NCBI GenBank assembly: GCA_023267855.1
Contig: JALNLN010000011.1
Location: 1-51,629 of the forward strand
DNA length: 51,629 nucleotides
Direction: 5' to 3'
From: Candidatus Geocrenenecus dongiae
Lineage (GTDB): Archaea; Thermoproteota; Nitrososphaeria_A; Caldarchaeales; Wolframiiraptoraceae
Within the stretch, counting starts at the first letter, position 1; each line of letters begins with the position of its first letter. The translations under genes and the position numbers were made by a program. The notes beneath the pieces are model-generated. The model did not search any database, had not been told where the DNA came from, and worked only from the letters and a program-made list of their open reading frames with translations. This document shows positions 1-8,185 of the stretch, piece after piece.

Positions 1-2
1 TA

Positions 3-125
3 TAGCCCGGGCCGGATTCGAACCGGCGTCCCCGGGGTTCTCCTCTATCCTAAGATCCAGAGCCCGGGATCCCTGACCCTATACAGTATCTGACCAGCAT
101 AGTTTGGCCGCTAGACGACCGGGCT
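3..125 (-). tRNA. tRNA-Gln (anticodon CTG) with two introns
   Basis: The minus strand folds as a tRNA. The acceptor AGCCCGG (125-119) pairs with CCGGGCT (10-4), the discriminator A is at 3, and the T arm is GCCGG/CCGGC around TTCGAAT. The 123-nt gene is about 49 nt too long. A 74-nt mature form is obtained by removing about 38-56 (canonical position 37/38, after anticodon C60-T59-G58 and G57) and about 73-102 in the D loop. After removal the D stem GTCT pairs with GGAT and the anticodon stem CCGGG with CCCGG. Exact intron edges can slide by a few bases. The body resembles archaeal tRNA-Gln. A TATA-like element lies 26 bp upstream. Confidence 0.85.
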
Positions 126-150
126 TCACTATTTACAATACTCCTACCTC

Positions 151-158
151 TATAAAAC
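151..158 (-). promoter_or_regulatory. TATA-like box of the tRNA-Gln gene
   Basis: The minus strand reads GTTTTATA here, about 26 bp before the tRNA 5' end at 125, which is the normal archaeal TBP spacing. Confidence 0.5.
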
Positions 159-278
159 TGTAAACTGATTGTCTTCTTTTCCTTATTTACTGTCTGGTAT
201 TTCTTTATATTTTCTTAGGTAGGTTGTTTGTGTTGATTTGGAGAGTGGTTTGTTGAAGTTGTAAGAGGTGGTTTTCTG

Positions 279-1244
279 TTAATGGATTTCATTTGTTTTT
301 GGTTCAACTACTTTATTTTTCTCCATTGATTCTATTATTGCTTCTGCTATTGCGATTGCTTTTGCTCCATCAATTTCATCTGGGTATGGTTTTCTCTTCT
401 CAAGTATAGATTCAACGAAGTATGATAACTCGTTTTTTAGAGGTTCTTCATACTTCATGATTGGTTCTACTATAATATCAGATTTCTCTAGAATTATCTG
501 TTGCGTCAAGAAATATATGCTCATGACACCGTCTGATCCAGTTATGTATAGTTCTCTCTTCTTTCTAGGCGTAAGCCAGTTTGCTTCTATGAATACTGTT
601 TTATCATTAAATGAGAGGATTGCTTGTACATGGTCTTCAGCTGCTTTATGTCTATATCTTCCACCTTTAGCATAGACTGTATCTGGGTCTGAGTTAAAGA
701 AATATCTTGCCAGGTCTATATCATGTATAGCTGTATCCTTCACTACACCTACGTCTCCAATCCTCTCAGGCCACCATCCAATCCTCCTACCGTGACCCAT
801 TATAGCCTCTCCTATCTCTCCACATTCCAACATGTTCTTTGCTTTTCGCGTAGCAGGGTTGAATCTTTCTATAAATCCTGTCATAACCCATTTACCCTGA
901 GATTTAGCTGTCTCGATTATGGTTAAACACTCATCTAGAGTTGATGCTAATGGTTTCTCTACAAAAACGTGTAGACCTGCTTCAAGACATTTCCTAGCTA
1001 TCTCTGCGTGGCTTATAGATGGTGTACATATTGATACAGCGTCTAGGTCATGTTTTCTAAGAACTTCTTCTACATCTCTGTAATAATTCTTTACACCATA
1101 TCTGGAAGCTGTTGAACGTGCTCTCTCTAAATCTAGATCACAGACAGCTACAATTTCTACGTTTAACATTTCTGAGAATACTCTAACGTGGTTTTTACCC
1201 CAAGCACCAGTACCGACAACAGCGATTTTAAGAGCATCCAACAC
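279..1244 (-). CDS. Gfo/Idh/MocA family NAD(P)-dependent oxidoreductase
   Basis: The 321-residue protein has an N-terminal Rossmann fold with GTGAWG at residues 11-16, the family motif EKP at 96-98 (lysine near the active site), and a C-terminal catalytic stretch around D170-H174-D175 (DTAIHDID). Such enzymes oxidise or reduce sugars, inositols or nucleotide sugars, and some archaeal members act on UDP-GlcNAc. No sugar-nucleotide neighbours help to choose the substrate. It stands alone between tRNA-Gln and a CGGC protein, all leftward. The family is clear; the substrate is unknown. Confidence 0.88.
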   Translation of the reverse strand: MLDALKIAVVGTGAWGKNHVRVFSEMLNVEIVAVCDLDLERARSTASRYGVKNYYRDVEEVLRKHDLDAVSICTPSISHAEIARKCLEAGLHVFVEKPLASTLDECLTIIETAKSQGKWVMTGFIERFNPATRKAKNMLECGEIGEAIMGHGRRIGWWPERIGDVGVVKDTAIHDIDLARYFFNSDPDTVYAKGGRYRHKAAEDHVQAILSFNDKTVFIEANWLTPRKKRELYITGSDGVMSIYFLTQQIILEKSDIIVEPIMKYEEPLKNELSYFVESILEKRKPYPDEIDGAKAIAIAEAIIESMEKNKVVEPKTNEIH

Positions 1245-1511
1245 AAAACACCTTAAACCATGAATACTTGAGACTATCTAGTGGATCAAGATGATGATCC
1301 TAGATATAACTATTCTCTCTTATTTCTAGATACTTCTAGGAAGGGTCAAACTATGGTGCATTATACTTTCAATAATACCTCAGCCCTCATAGTAGCGGTC
1401 ACATAGATTAACGAGTTCTTCCAGTATCCCAGATCTCTCTGCATGATTTCCTAAGAGTTCTTAAAAATTTATGGAAAGTGGAGAGAAATGTCTATAGTAG
1501 TTTTCAACTTA

Positions 1512-1880
1512 TCAGGGTGGATATGGGTGGGTTCCTATTACTACTTTCTTTCCAAATTTTTCTTCTAGCTTCTTCTTAACTTGTTCTAAATCTATCGGGC
1601 ATCTACCTATAGTTGCAACACTTTGAATACATGTTCCTATATGGATTACATCTACATCTCTTTCATAAAATTTCCCATAACCCCGCATCATACCAACTTT
1701 ATTTACTATAAAGCCTGGGCACCCTCCACAACTAGTTATGTAAGTTATATTGAGTTCAGCTGGATCGTATTCAGTGAACATGCCGGCTCCCTCCCACACA
1801 GCTTTAAAACATTTTAAGCATCCAGGACATATCTTATCCATCATCTTTTCACATGCAATAATACCTATCGAAACCATCAA
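1512..1880 (-). CDS. CGGC domain-containing protein (putative metal-binding)
   Basis: This 122-residue cytoplasmic protein matches the CGGC domain layout: an N-terminal IGIIACE strand, a CPGCLKCF cluster near residues 19-26, the name-giving SCGGCPG in the middle, and VIHIGTC about two thirds along. The clustered cysteines suggest metal or redox function, but no biochemical role is established for the family. A second ATG directly follows the first, so the start may be one codon later. Other cysteine-rich genes (radical SAM, DUF6485-like) lie within 3 kb. Confidence 0.75.
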   Translation of the reverse strand: MMVSIGIIACEKMMDKICPGCLKCFKAVWEGAGMFTEYDPAELNITYITSCGGCPGFIVNKVGMMRGYGKFYERDVDVIHIGTCIQSVATIGRCPIDLEQVKKKLEEKFGKKVVIGTHPYPP

Positions 1881-2020
1881 GATGAAGAACTTGTAGAAAG
1901 TTAATAAGAGTTATCTCTACATCATTATCTCTAGACTAGTATGCATCTAGAATATGCGTAGCACTAGTAGATGTTCTTGTAAGTTAAATCTAGGAACGTT
2001 TTTGGTTTTTGGTTAAAGAT

Positions 2021-2140
2021 ATGGAAAGGGTTGCACCTACGTATAGGAGACCCATTATCTTTCAGATCCTATATGCTCCTCAAATCAACAAAACATTAGA
2101 AACAATAATAGAAGATGATGATAGGATGGGGATAGCTTGA
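2021..2140 (+). CDS. Possible 39-residue small ORF or gene relic
   Basis: An ATG-started 39-codon frame fills part of the 305-bp gap between the CGGC gene and the aldo-keto reductase. Residues are mixed, ending with the acidic run EDDD then RMGIA. I recognise no family and see no clear Shine-Dalgarno site. It could be a small gene, a decayed fragment, or chance. The rest of 1881-2185 shows nothing I can name. Confidence 0.2.
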   Translation: MERVAPTYRRPIIFQILYAPQINKTLETIIEDDDRMGIA

Positions 2141-2185
2141 TTTAATAAAAAATATAGATTAATTGTTGAGTTTATCCTTTATTGT

Positions 2186-3157
2186 TTAAATTGGTTTGTA
2201 GCTTAGATAGTCTACTGAATACTGTATCCGTATGTTGTTGCTCATTTCTTCAAGCTCCAGCCAGCTTCTAGCATCCATCCTCCATCCAACTGCTTCAGCG
2301 AATTCTTCTACTTGTAGTGGGTCTTTAGCTCCAGGTATGGGTACAACTACTGGGCTAGACATTATAAGCCAGTTTAAAGCTATCTGTACAGGTTTCTTAC
2401 TATACTTTTCACTTATCTCTCTCAACTTAAGTATTAGGGGCCATATTCTAGAAAAGTTTTCTGGATGAAATATTGGTTCAACGGCTCTAACATCTCTAAA
2501 CTTGGGAAGATTCTCTAAAGTGTATTTTCCTGTTAACGCCCCCTTAGCTATAGGGCTCCACGCTTGTATAGTTATCTTAGATGCTTCAGCATATGGTAGC
2601 AACTCATCTTCAATCCATCTCTCAATTAAGTTGTACCTATACTGGAAGACTTCTACATCTACTGAAGCTAGGTTTCCTCTAAAACTCTCAACAAGCTCAA
2701 TTGGGAAATTGCTTAATCCCAGGTATTTTACGAGACCTATCTTTACAAGTTTCTCTAAAGCTCTAGCATAAACGTATGTTGGAACGTTATGCCAGCAGGG
2801 AGGCCAGTGTACAAGTAGAACGTCAATATAGTTGAGTCCAAGTATCTCCAAAGACTTCTCTACAGATTTCTGTATATCGTGGGGGCTTAGGAAATCTCCT
2901 GGAATCTTTGTAGAAACTATGATTTCATCTCTCTTAACTCCAAGTTCTCTAAGAGCTTTGCCAAGCATATTCTCACTTAAACCATCTCCATAAACCATGG
3001 CTGTATCGAAGAAGTTTAAACCAACTTCAATAGCTTTAGCGATAATATTCTTAGCTTTCTGGTAATCCGTTAACCCCCATTCTTCACTAAACTGCCAAAC
3101 TCCAAGACCTATCCTAGAAATCTTAACACCAGTCCTACCTAAACTAGTATACTCCAT
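2186..3157 (-). CDS. Aldo/keto reductase
   Basis: The 323-residue protein has the complete aldo-keto reductase catalytic set: D51 and Y56 (FFDTAMVYG), K84 (STK) and H117 (LLVHWPP). The family N-terminus (LGRTGVKISRIGLG) and a late NADPH-binding stretch (VPIPGAKDP) are also present. It is a cytoplasmic TIM-barrel enzyme reducing carbonyls with NAD(P)H. Substrate cannot be read from sequence. It is transcribed leftward and divergently from the radical SAM gene, about 100 bp apart. Confidence 0.92.
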   Translation of the reverse strand: MEYTSLGRTGVKISRIGLGVWQFSEEWGLTDYQKAKNIIAKAIEVGLNFFDTAMVYGDGLSENMLGKALRELGVKRDEIIVSTKIPGDFLSPHDIQKSVEKSLEILGLNYIDVLLVHWPPCWHNVPTYVYARALEKLVKIGLVKYLGLSNFPIELVESFRGNLASVDVEVFQYRYNLIERWIEDELLPYAEASKITIQAWSPIAKGALTGKYTLENLPKFRDVRAVEPIFHPENFSRIWPLILKLREISEKYSKKPVQIALNWLIMSSPVVVPIPGAKDPLQVEEFAEAVGWRMDARSWLELEEMSNNIRIQYSVDYLSYKPI

Positions 3158-3261
3158 ACAGATGACCTAGTCTTAGAAGGAATATAAATGTTCTATAAGT
3201 TTATGTTCAGTATTCTACATGATAACGTTGATTACTTTCCTACTTAATTTCTTAGAATTGG

Positions 3262-4326
3262 ATGGTTCGCAGGATTAAACCTCCTAAACCTGTATCTTGT
3301 GGTGTCTTCTTATCTTATAGATGTAATTCTAGGTGTAGGCACTGTATGTATGCTTGTTCTCCAGATTGGAGTGATGACTGGATATCTGTAGAAGACTTGA
3401 AGAAAATTTTTTCACAACTCTCAGACATGATTCTTCCATCTCCTAAAGGTGTATTCGACGTAAGCTTAAACTATGGTCTACATCTTAGCGGAGGTGAACC
3501 ATTCCTCAAGTACGATCTTTTACTCGAAGCTGTGAAACTTGCTAAACATTGCTCTATACCATCAATATTCGTTGAGACAAATTCTTTCTGGTGTATAGAT
3601 GACTTAGAGACAGAAGAGAAACTTGTTGAGTTGAAGCAAGCAGGACTAAACGGTATACTTGTAAGTGTTAATCCATTTATCGTGGAATACATTCCATTCG
3701 AGAGAATTGAGAGGTGTGTAGAAAAGAGTTTGAAAATCTATGGTCGCAATACATTAATCTACCAATACGAGTTCTATAAACAATTTAAGAAGATTAATCT
3801 CAAGGGGCGGCTCAAATTTGAAGAATACATGAATACTCTCGGATTTGAAGGTTTAAGATATGTTGAACTCATACCTATGGGTAGAGCATGCTACAAACTT
3901 AGAGAACTATTCTACAAGTATCCTGCAAAAATATTCTTTAAAGAAAACTGTGTAGACAGCTTACTTAGAGAATGGCATACACATATAGATAATTATGGAA
4001 ACTATATAACAGGATACTGTGGAGGAATATCTCTAGGAGATGCTAGAAAACTAGACAGCCTTCTTGAAGAAGGGATAGATCTAGATGAGAAACCCATACT
4101 AGACATACTGATAAACAGAAATCTAGAAGAACTCTACAATTACGCTGTAAGAGAATTCAATTATAAAGAAAGAGAAGATGGATACATATCTAAATGCGAT
4201 CTATGTCTAGACATAAGAAGATGTATTGCAACACAATCAAAAGAATACTTAGAACTCTCTCCAATAGAATACTATCAACACTTAAATTCGCATGAAGAAC
4301 ACAGCACACAGAATATACAAAAATAA
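3262..4326 (+). CDS. Radical SAM protein with extra C-terminal cysteine cluster
   Basis: The 354-residue protein carries the radical SAM cluster motif CNSRCRHC near residues 21-28 and the SAM-binding LSGGEP near 73-78. A late CDLCLDIRRC (about residues 312-321) looks like part of an auxiliary Fe-S site of the SPASM/twitch kind. It therefore probably carries a 4Fe-4S cluster that cleaves S-adenosylmethionine, plus a second cluster. Reaction and substrate are unknown; such enzymes often modify peptides or proteins. A tiny tryptophan-rich ORF (4484-4651) and a cysteine-rich protein (4610-4822) follow. Confidence 0.8.
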   Translation: MVRRIKPPKPVSCGVFLSYRCNSRCRHCMYACSPDWSDDWISVEDLKKIFSQLSDMILPSPKGVFDVSLNYGLHLSGGEPFLKYDLLLEAVKLAKHCSIPSIFVETNSFWCIDDLETEEKLVELKQAGLNGILVSVNPFIVEYIPFERIERCVEKSLKIYGRNTLIYQYEFYKQFKKINLKGRLKFEEYMNTLGFEGLRYVELIPMGRACYKLRELFYKYPAKIFFKENCVDSLLREWHTHIDNYGNYITGYCGGISLGDARKLDSLLEEGIDLDEKPILDILINRNLEELYNYAVREFNYKEREDGYISKCDLCLDIRRCIATQSKEYLELSPIEYYQHLNSHEEHSTQNIQK

Positions 4327-4483
4327 CTACTACAGATTTATCGTACAAACATTTCCATACATTAGCAATATACCTAAACGAAATCTTGAGCAAAAATATA
4401 CTCTCCGATACTTGCTGAATGATCTATAATGATAAACGGCATAAATCTATGAATCTGGAAAGATCTTAAAAAAGAAAGATTTA

Positions 4484-4651
4484 TTGAACGAGTTAAACGA
4501 TTGGTTAAGGAAATGGTTTCATAAAGATAGGTTGGTTAGATGGAGTAAACTAGAGTCTAACCCGGCTTGTCTAGAAGATTATAAGTCTTATAAGAAGAGC
4601 TGGCCAATACTACCTAATCTTCTTACTCCAATAGTTTATGAATGTTTTTAG
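4484..4651 (+). CDS. Possible small tryptophan-rich protein, TTG start
   Basis: A frame from TTG 4484 encodes 55 residues with five tryptophans and many charged residues (WLRKWFHKDRLVRWSK near the N-terminus). The frame is open for about 14 codons before the TTG as well, so the region is open for about 70 codons, unusual in DNA this AT-rich. Its last 42 bp overlap the end of the DUF6485-like gene on the other strand. It resembles no family I know, and could be a real small gene after the radical SAM gene or a relic. Confidence 0.35.
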   Translation: MNELNDWLRKWFHKDRLVRWSKLESNPACLEDYKSYKKSWPILPNLLTPIVYECF

Positions 4652-4822
4652 AGATCTATCATACGTCTTCTCTATCTCAGGTGGGAAGAAGCATGCTGGA
4701 AGCTCACGGTGACTCCAGTGATAACGTAGACACTCACAACATACACCTTTTCTAGGACACGGCTCATAAGTACAACTGCAATTATTAAGATTCATGTCAA
4801 TATTACATAACCTCTGAGGCAT
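4610..4822 (-). CDS. DUF6485-like cysteine-rich protein
   Basis: A 70-residue protein with seven cysteines, six of them in CSCTYEPCPRKGVCCEC (about residues 16-32) and one in LPACFFPPEIEKTYDRS. This pattern matches my memory of the archaeal/bacterial DUF6485 family. The cysteines probably bind zinc or a Fe-S cluster. It is short but complete, with an ATG start and no signal peptide. It converges with the radical SAM gene. Function is unknown. Confidence 0.7.
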   Translation of the reverse strand: MPQRLCNIDMNLNNCSCTYEPCPRKGVCCECLRYHWSHRELPACFFPPEIEKTYDRSLKTFINYWSKKIR

Positions 4823-5005
4823 CTACAAACACCTAAAATAATCAAAGAAATCCACTACAAAAATATAATCCTAAAACCATAATCAACCTACAACATTCTC
4901 CAACAACTTTAACGTTACATTTAGTCTCCAGCAGAACTCTGAAGAACAATAATTATCCGTCACTTATAATAGAAGAGCTAGAAGTACTGTTTGTGGTTTT
5001 TGGTG

Positions 5006-5080
5006 TGGGGCCGCTGGGATTTGAACCCAGGACCACGCGGGCCCAAGCCGCGTATCATAACCAAGCTAGACCACGGCCCC
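5006..5080 (-). tRNA. tRNA-Pro (anticodon TGG)
   Basis: The minus strand forms a full cloverleaf. The acceptor GGGGCCG pairs with CGGCCCC and ends in discriminator A. The anticodon arm is CGCGG-CTTGGGC-CCGCG with anticodon TGG, and the T arm is CTGGG/CCCAG around TTCAAAT. There is no intron. CCA is not encoded directly after the discriminator. An A/T-rich box (CTAAAATAAAG on the minus strand, 5108-5118) sits about 30 bp upstream. Confidence 0.97.
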
Positions 5081-5163
5081 TCACTATTCTTCCATTCTTC
5101 CTAGATTCTTTATTTTAGATTCGAGGTTAAATATGTTTCTAGGTTTATTTTTAGGTTGTGTAT

Positions 5164-5829
5164 TTATGCTTTAATTTCACGTTTCAGTTCTTCTAGTTTT
5201 CTTTTTTCAAGAGATCTCTTTATGTGTTTTAGTTTTACGAATTCTTCTCTTTCTCTTTCTTCTATAGTCATTGAGATGAATTTTATTGCTTGTTCGTATC
5301 TTGGTATTACGACGTATTCTAAAGCGTTGAGGAGTCTCTGGGTTTTCTTTAATTCTTCTGCAAGTCTGAATATGGTATTCTCTATTTCTGCTGCCTCACA
5401 TATCTTGGGTATGAGTTCTCTAAATTTTCTAGATGCTTCATCTACATAGATGTTTGTATCTTTAAATCCATATGTTAATGGTGGTTCAACGATGTTTGCT
5501 TTTATCGTCGGGACCTTTACACCTATAATTGTTTTTAGATGTATGTCTACAGTTATTGTTTCTGGTATTGTTGATGTTATTGAATCCATCGTAGATGTTC
5601 CTAGATTCATGTAGGCTTTAACGAGGTTTGAGTAAGATTCCATTAGAGGGGTGATAAGCTTCTCTCTAGTCTCTTCAGCTCTCTCTATTACTTCATTCAA
5701 CTTATTTATCAAGACATCTCTCTTATCTTCAAGTATTCTGTGAACATTCCTCGCTACTGCTAGAGATCTTCTAATCCTTATCAGTTCAAGTTTTGTCGGT
5801 AGGTAGCCCTTACCAAAACTTACAGACAT
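5164..5829 (-). CDS. atpD: A-type ATP synthase subunit D
   Basis: The 221-residue protein has the subunit D signature: N-terminal KLELIRIRRSLAVARN, long helices rich in charged residues at both ends, and a short central domain, matching the usual length of about 210. Subunit D forms the central rotor stalk turning inside the A3B3 head. It is unlinked from A and B here: a rightward methyltransferase and a tiny ORF lie between, although all three ATPase genes read leftward. The remaining subunits are not in the window. Confidence 0.93.
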   Translation of the reverse strand: MSVSFGKGYLPTKLELIRIRRSLAVARNVHRILEDKRDVLINKLNEVIERAEETREKLITPLMESYSNLVKAYMNLGTSTMDSITSTIPETITVDIHLKTIIGVKVPTIKANIVEPPLTYGFKDTNIYVDEASRKFRELIPKICEAAEIENTIFRLAEELKKTQRLLNALEYVVIPRYEQAIKFISMTIEEREREEFVKLKHIKRSLEKRKLEELKREIKA

Positions 5830-5929
5830 AAGCTCAGTAAATATAGGTAGAAAGCCATAAGATAAATCTATTCTAATCCATGAATAATTGTTGAAGATTT
5901 ATACACATGTATGTTTTACTATTTAATAG

Positions 5930-6556
5930 ATGGTTAAAAATACTGTTAAAGTAGATGAACTTGTAAGATCTGGAAAGCTTTCTCCATTCTCTCCAATATA
6001 CTTAACATGTTGTAGGCTTGGAGTTAAGTGGCTACCATATGTAAATGGATGTATTTATGGGCCTACACCTGGAATAACTGAAACCCTTGACGTATTCTTA
6101 ACATGCATGGAGTTCGACAGTATGCTTGATCTATTCTGTGGTAGTGGTGCTTTATCGAAACTAGCATATCTTAGAGGTGTTAGAGAAATAGTAGCTGTAG
6201 ATATGTATACTGAGTCGGCTGTCAAGAATATTGGGAAGATAAGTAATATACGTGTAGTTAGAGCTGATGCACTCACATTTAGAGATGGATGTTACGATCT
6301 ATTGGTAGCCGACCCTCCAGAGAAACTCATAAAAACATTCATAAAGAATCTGTCAAAGATCTCGAGAATGTATAAACATGTAGCGTTGGTATGGCTTGGC
6401 CCATACAGTAAAGTATCAAGATATAGAAGCTTTTTCACTTCAAAGAAGAATTACAAGATCATAGAAGTCTGGGGCGATGCAATAATGGTTACTTGGAAAA
6501 GGAATTCTAAACGAGAAGTAGAGAAAGCACTAGCATCCGTACAACAATATATTTAA
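5930..6556 (+). CDS. Class I SAM-dependent methyltransferase
   Basis: The 208-residue protein shows SAM-binding motif I (LDLFCGSGALS, about residues 65-75), a following acidic strand end (VAVDMY), and motif IV as VADPPE (about 126-131). DPP-type motif IV is common in enzymes that methylate exocyclic amines of nucleic acids or proteins, so an RNA or DNA base is plausible but not proven. It is transcribed divergently from atpD, 100 bp apart. The TATA-like stretch just upstream suggests a short or absent leader. Confidence 0.75.
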   Translation: MVKNTVKVDELVRSGKLSPFSPIYLTCCRLGVKWLPYVNGCIYGPTPGITETLDVFLTCMEFDSMLDLFCGSGALSKLAYLRGVREIVAVDMYTESAVKNIGKISNIRVVRADALTFRDGCYDLLVADPPEKLIKTFIKNLSKISRMYKHVALVWLGPYSKVSRYRSFFTSKKNYKIIEVWGDAIMVTWKRNSKREVEKALASVQQYI

Positions 6557-6631
6557 TCTAACATCAACCACATTAAACACAAATATACATAATATTTTTA
6601 ATATTCTTCATAATACTAGTTTTGACTAGAA

Positions 6632-6642
6632 GTTAAAATATA
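6632..6642 (+). promoter_or_regulatory. TATA-like box and GGGGGG Shine-Dalgarno before the tiny ORF
   Basis: GTTAAAATATA lies about 25-30 bp before a GGGGGG run at 6661-6666, which in turn is 6 nt before ATG 6673. This is a well-formed promoter and ribosome-binding arrangement for the small ORF. Confidence 0.45.
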
Positions 6643-6672
6643 CGTTTATTGATTTATTTAGGGGGGATGGAT

Positions 6673-6762
6673 ATGGGTGGGAGGCAGGTGAATCCATACC
6701 TACCTACAGGTAGTAGTGAGAGTAAAGAAGAGAGTGAGAGTAAGAAGAAAAAGAAGAAGTAG
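6673..6762 (+). CDS. 29-residue hypothetical protein with lysine tail
   Basis: ATG 6673 starts MGGRQVNPYLPTG, followed by an acidic serine-rich linker and six lysines before TAG. A second ATG at 6667 would add two residues but touches the Shine-Dalgarno run, so 6673 is preferred. Placement between a TATA-like box and the 3' end of atpB supports a real gene. The lysine tail suggests binding to nucleic acid, the ribosome or acidic lipid; this is inference. I recognise no family. Confidence 0.5.
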   Translation: MGGRQVNPYLPTGSSESKEESESKKKKKK

Positions 6763-6781
6763 TATGGACTGTCTCTCTGAT

Positions 6782-8185
6782 CTATGTAGTCTTCTTTCTA
6801 TAATGTTTTCTTAAAGTTTCTTCTTTGATCTTTGTTAGTTCTGTTTCTGGTAGTGTTGATAGTATGTCCCAAGCTATCTCAAGCGTTTCATCAAGAGTTC
6901 TATTTTCATCGTATCTTTGTTTAAGGAATCTTTGTTCAAAGAGGTCTCCGAATTCTAGGTATCTGAGGTCTACCTCGCTTAGACCAGATCTACCAACTAT
7001 TTCTGAAAGTGCTCTAAGCTGAACTGCTCTCGCATAACTTGCATATAGCTGATTGCTAATTTCACCATGATCAGGTCTAGTCTTCTTCTCAGCTATTATG
7101 CCGGGCCCCATAAGTCTCGATAAACTCATCAAAACATTTATCGGCGGGTACACACCCTTCCTATACAGATCTCTACCTAAAACTATCTGTCCTTCAGTTA
7201 TGTATCCTGTTAGGTCTGGTACAGGGTGTGTTATATCATCACTAGGCATGGTTAGTATAGGCATCTGTGTAAGTGAACCTTTACGTCCCTTAATTCTTCC
7301 AGCTCTTTCATATATTGAGGCCAGATCTGTATACATGTAGCCAGGGTAACCTTTTCTTCCAGGAACTTCTTCTCTTGCAGCACTAATTTCTCTTAGAGAT
7401 TCACAGTAATTCGTCATGTCTGTGAGGATGACTAGAACGTGGTAGTCTTTCTCGAATGCAAGATATTCTGCGAATGTTAATGCTACTCTAGGTGTTATCA
7501 CTCTTTCTACGGCTGGGTCGTCTGCTAGGTTTAGGAATAATGCGCTACGTGATATCGCTCCACTTTCCTCCAAGCTCCTCCTAAAGAATCTCGCTTCATC
7601 ATTTTGTACACCTATGGCTGCGAAGATTACTGCAAATTCTTCTTCCTTCCCTGGAACTGTAGCTTGCCTAGCTATCTGTGCTGCAAGCATGTTGTGTGGT
7701 AGACCTGCGCCACTAAATATCGGTAACTTCTGTCCTCTAACTAGACTATTCATTCCATCTATAGCTGAGATTCCTGTCTGGATGAAGTCGCTTGGATAAT
7801 CTCTCTCATTCGGGTTTATTGGATCACCATTAATATCTCTATATTCTTCTGCAACAGGTTCGGGTAAACCATCTATAGGTCTACCAAGACCATCGAATAC
7901 TCTTCCCAACATATCTTCTGAAACACCTAACATCATGGTCTTCCCGAGAAATCTTGCTCGTGTTTCTGTTATCGAGAGTCCCTGAGTCCCCTCAAACACT
8001 TGTACTACCGCTCTCCCTCCACCTACTTCTATTACTCTTCCAAGTCTTCTCTCACCTGTTCCAGTCTCTATCTCTACAAGCTCATCGTATGCTACACCAC
8101 TAACATTATCTACTATCATTAGAGGCCCTCTTATCTCTCTTATAGTAGCGTATTCTACTCCAGAAGCTCTAGACATTTTCTTCAC
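6782..8185 (-). CDS. atpB: A-type ATP synthase subunit B
   Basis: The 467-residue regulatory, non-catalytic head subunit alternates with subunit A in the A3B3 hexamer. Hallmarks include [12 protein letters not shown] (about residues 154-165), which replaces the canonical P-loop, [11 protein letters not shown], and a C-terminal bundle ending in basic residues. Length is normal. Its ATG overlaps the end of atpA by 4 nt, so the two are translationally coupled. Alternative starts (second Met at residue 4) cannot be excluded. Confidence 0.98.
   Translation of the reverse strand: MKKMSRASGVEYATIREIRGPLMIVDNVSGVAYDELVEIETGTGERRLGRVIEVGGGRAVVQVFEGTQGLSITETRARFLGKTMMLGVSEDMLGRVFDGLGRPIDGLPEPVAEEYRDINGDPINPNERDYPSDFIQTGISAIDGMNSLVRGQKLPIFSGAGLPHNMLAAQIARQATVPGKEEEFAVIFAAIGVQNDEARFFRRSLEESGAISRSALFLNLADDPAVERVITPRVALTFAEYLAFEKDYHVLVILTDMTNYCESLREISAAREEVPGRKGYPGYMYTDLASIYERAGRIKGRKGSLTQMPILTMPSDDITHPVPDLTGYITEGQIVLGRDLYRKGVYPPINVLMSLSRLMGPGIIAEKKTRPDHGEISNQLYASYARAVQLRALSEIVGRSGLSEVDLRYLEFGDLFEQRFLKQRYDENRTLDETLEIAWDILSTLPETELTKIKEETLRKHYRKKTT

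Noticed and set aside
1380-1460. 26-codon protein-like stretch on the minus strand (ELLGNHAERSGILEELV, then NLCDRYYEG)
   Set aside because: Looks coding in composition but lacks any start codon and is bounded by stops; at most a relic, not annotated.
2106-2125. ATGATGA resembling a C box of a C/D guide RNA
   Set aside because: No D box (CTGA) at a suitable distance; it also falls in the small ORF.
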